From Pyrocephalus nanus (taxonomy: Eukaryota > Chordata > Aves > Passeriformes > Tyrannidae): DNA of 64,000 nt. Shown in pieces: positions 61,922-64,000 of this stretch. Each line of letters starts with the position of its first letter. The stretch's first letter is position 1. The stretch covers positions 35,303,866 to 35,367,865 of the forward strand of contig CM076261.1 of NCBI GenBank assembly GCA_038380795.1, in the 5' to 3' direction. Under the pieces are notes generated by a model, which saw only the letters and a list, made by a program, of their open reading frames with translations, was not told where the DNA came from and did no database searches. The position numbers and the translations under genes were made by a program.

Positions 61922-62588
61922 TGTTGCCGAGCCCAGGTTTGCCGAGCCCGGGTTTCCTGAGCCCAGCCTTGCTGAGTCGGCTTTGCTGAACCCACCTTTG
62001 CTAAGCCAGGCCTTGCTAAGCCCAGCTTTTCTAAGCCCAGAACTGCTGAGCCCGGCTTTGCTGAGCCCGGCTTTGCTGAGCCCAGCTTTGCTAAGCCTGG
62101 CCTTCCTGAGCCCTGCTTTGCCGAGCTCAGCCTTGCCGAGCCCGACCAAGCTAAGCCTGGCCTTGCTAAGCCTGGCCTTGCTGAGCCCAGCCTTGCTGAG
62201 CCCATCCATGAGTTTAGTCCGGCCTAGCTAAGCCCGGCCTAGCTAAGCCTGGCCTAGCTAAGCCCGGCCTAGCTAAGCCCGGCCTAGCTAAGCCCGGCCT
62301 AGCTAAGCCCGGCCTAGCTAAGCCCGGCCTAGCTAAGTCCGGCCTAGCTAAGCCCGGCCTAGCTAAGCCCGGCCTAGCTAAGCCTGGCCTAGCTAAGTCG
62401 GGCCTAGCTAAGCCCGGCCTAGGTAAGCCCGGCCTTGCAAAGCCTGGCCTAGCTAAGCCCGGCCTAGCTAAGCCCGGCCTAGCCGAGCCCGGCTTTGCCG
62501 AGCCTGGCTTTACCGAGTTCGGCCTTGCTGAGCCCGGCCTTGCTGAGCCCGGCCTTGCTAAGCCCAGCCTTGCTAAGCCAGGCTTTGT
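61922..62588. repeat. 15-bp-unit minisatellite in intron 2 of the pseudogene
   Basis: About 44 tandem units of a 15-bp motif fill this block. The core (about 62,219-62,500) is nearly uniform with unit CCTAGCTAAGCCCGG. The left arm (61,922-62,205) and right arm (about 62,500-62,588) are diverged versions such as CTTTGCTGAGCCCGG and CCTTGCTGAGCCCGG. A short break (CATCCATGAGTTTAGT, around 62,203-62,219) separates the left arm from the core. The unit is a multiple of three, so long Ala/Arg/Pro/Gly/Leu pentapeptide frames stay open. These are by-products and not proteins. Each unit contains the palindrome TAGCTA and a CCGG site with a CpG. The array sits between exons B and C and would be spliced out if the gene were transcribed. 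Confidence 0.95.
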
Positions 62589-62609
62589 TTTTGTTTTTAA
62601 TACACACAG

Positions 62610-62760
62610 CACACAACAGAAGTGGAGTCCTTGTGAATTTCTGGAATGGATAGACCAAGGAGGTGTCCTCTGACAAAGCTCTGCGGATTCCTCTGCCCTT
62701 AAGCGAACGTATCATCCTAGAAGTGCAGATGCCTTTAGCAGCCAGACAGATCTTTACAAC
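62610..62760 (+). pseudogene. Decayed exon C of the DUF4537-like gene
   Basis: The acceptor is TTTTTAATACACACAG, ending at 62,609. Starting there, two bases complete the codon left open by exon B (G|CA), and the frame then reads GVLVNFWNG, a stop (TAG, 62,651-62,653), then TKEVSSDKALRIPLPLSERI and ILEVQMPLAARQ. 'NFWNG' followed by a charged strand is typical of the end of the DUF4537 domain. The TAG most simply derives from a CAG glutamine codon by a C-to-T change. A second AG at 62,618-62,619 would break the frame, which supports the acceptor chosen. The 3' limit is uncertain: no convincing donor follows, the only nearby GT being GAA|GTGCAG at about 62,723. The end given is where coding character fades, although the frame stays open to 62,983. 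Confidence 0.68.
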
Positions 62761-64000
62761 ACCACTGATGAAATCTCAGTCCTCAGCATTACCCATTTCT
62801 CTTCATCACTTTTACAAAATCATAATTAGAATGCTAAAACAGGCTTTCATGACTGTATTGATGAGACATGAATTTAAAATGTGGATTGCTGTTCCAGACT
62901 ACATCCTGTCTGTACAGCAGACATGTACATGTACATGTACAACATTTAGTATATGTTGTACAAGTGTTTTTAGGATGGCATGAAAGACATATGAAGTCAT
63001 CTATCATATTTTTACTCCAGCAATCCAATTGTCTGGTAGTAAATATTTTTTAGAAGATGAAAATTAAACTGTGGAAATACATCTCTGATCATATTTCAAA
63101 TATTTATGTCACATATCCTATACAAATAAAATGTATAAAAGGAGTTATAAAGTCTGCATGATACCCTAATTTTTCAAGGAATTAAGTTTAAACTAAATTT
63201 TAAAATACTGTCATCAAAGAATGTGACTAAAGAAACAAAATTGAATCCAGTAATATTTTAAAGGAATCTTAAAACACTTTTCACTCATCACACAGAAATA
63301 AATACTTTTATGTGAAAAGGATATTTATTTTTTACCAATGGAGAGTATGAAGCATTAGATTACAAGTTTCAAGTCCGTGGATGTGTGAAAAAGTGAATTT
63401 GAAAAAGAGTTTTCTGCTGAATAGATGGAAAGTACATTACAGTGGCGTACGCATAATGAAAATTTACTGCCATAAGATAAACTTGATTTTTCTATTGAAA
63501 GATAGTAAAACCATGTAAATTTTACAAGCCTTACCAAGGCAGCCAATATTACATACATACAACCATGTGACATCAGATATTGTACCTGGATTTAAGAAAA
63601 TCTTTATAAAAACAATGCTGATAAAAAATTACCTAACTTTCCACCTCTAAAGGCACAAAATCCCTGAAACTGGGTTATACTACAAGAGGTTTTATTGGCT
63701 TTCTGAAAAAAACAAGACATTAGTACCATTAATTCAACCTTTATTATCAGCAGGGTAATGACAAGAAAAAACAAGATATGGTCTTACATAACAAGCACGA
63801 TGGATTTGAAACATGATAACTACAGGCTCTCCAGGGCACTATAACAATGCTGTGTGCATTGTGCTGGGTAGATGGAATGTACCCTTTTCTAATGTAAAAA
63901 ACACTTGTTTACAGCTTTATTCAGGAAAAATACTGCAATTTAAACTTGTTTTTTCTACAAATGTGAATTCTGCTCACCATAGTCATAGAATTTTTTTATT
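62761..64000. other. AT-rich DNA after the pseudogene
   Basis: No fourth exon was recognised. The final AGTCATAGAATTTTTTT could be the start of an inverted CR1 tail, but the window ends there. Confidence 0.45.
62919..62962. repeat. ACATGT repeat and hairpin
   Basis: Three copies of ACATGT (62,921-62,938) run into a 10-bp inverted repeat, TGTACAACAT (62,936-62,945) and ATGTTGTACA (62,953-62,962), with a 7-base loop. It lies after exon C of the pseudogene. Confidence 0.85.

Noticed and set aside
62214..62612. 132-codon Leu-Ala-Arg-Pro-Gly frame on the minus strand, with similar frames on the + strand
   Set aside because: It is the 15-bp minisatellite read as protein. All pentapeptide repeats follow from unit length, not selection.
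63983..64000. Inverted CR1 tail at the window edge
   Set aside because: Only one degenerate octamer is visible before the sequence ends.
1..64000. CRISPR array, bacterial operon or integrated phage
   Set aside because: No spaced direct repeats of the right kind, no ribosome-binding-site-led gene clusters; everything points to a vertebrate genome.

Overview
The window looks like avian nuclear DNA. The main reason is nine or more fragments of CR1 non-LTR retrotransposons, several ending in the CR1 3' tail of ATTCTATGATTCTRTGA-type octamers, in a background that is AT-rich and short of simple repeats. There are no bacterial-style operons, and nearly every open frame of 60-100 codons is chance or lies inside a transposon. 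The exact bird cannot be named from sequence alone. Crocodilians and turtles also carry CR1, so 'bird' is likely rather than proven.

Layout. 1-14,400: AT-rich DNA without recognisable genes, one CR1 tail at about 6.26-6.65 kb and several T-rich tracts. 14.4-16.56 kb: a CR1 reverse-transcriptase copy that appears nested in, or abutted to, an older CR1. 18.28-20.2 kb: an internally deleted CR1 with endonuclease and the start of RT. 24.57 kb: a CR1 tail. 26.28-28.3 kb: an LTR-like block, a CR1 RT fragment and a small GC-rich block. 35.9 kb: a CR1 tail. 41.55-44.85 kb: the longest CR1 copy, minus strand, running from the 3' tail through RT and endonuclease into an ORF1 esterase-like domain. 51.3 and 56.2 kb: CR1 tails; the second looks young. 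The rest up to 58.6 kb is gene-free as far as I can see.

The right end differs. On the + strand at 59,919-60,096, 61,209-61,437 and 62,610-~62,760 there are three exons of a vertebrate protein-coding gene. Their translation looks like a DUF4537-type (Tudor-like) protein, the family that includes C11orf16 and VWA3-type proteins. Splice sites are good and intron phases agree from exon to exon (0, then 1). Two in-frame TAG codons, one in the first exon and one in the third, indicate a decayed gene. Its second intron holds a roughly 670-bp, 15-bp-unit minisatellite. Just upstream, on the opposite strand, lies the 5' end of an endogenous retrovirus: LTR end, tRNA-Gly-like primer-binding site, leader with splice donor, and a truncated gag start.

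Most of the window is therefore a retroelement graveyard in a gene desert. The pseudogene cluster at 59.9-62.8 kb is its most informative part. No intact protein-coding gene, rRNA, tRNA or CRISPR array is supported.
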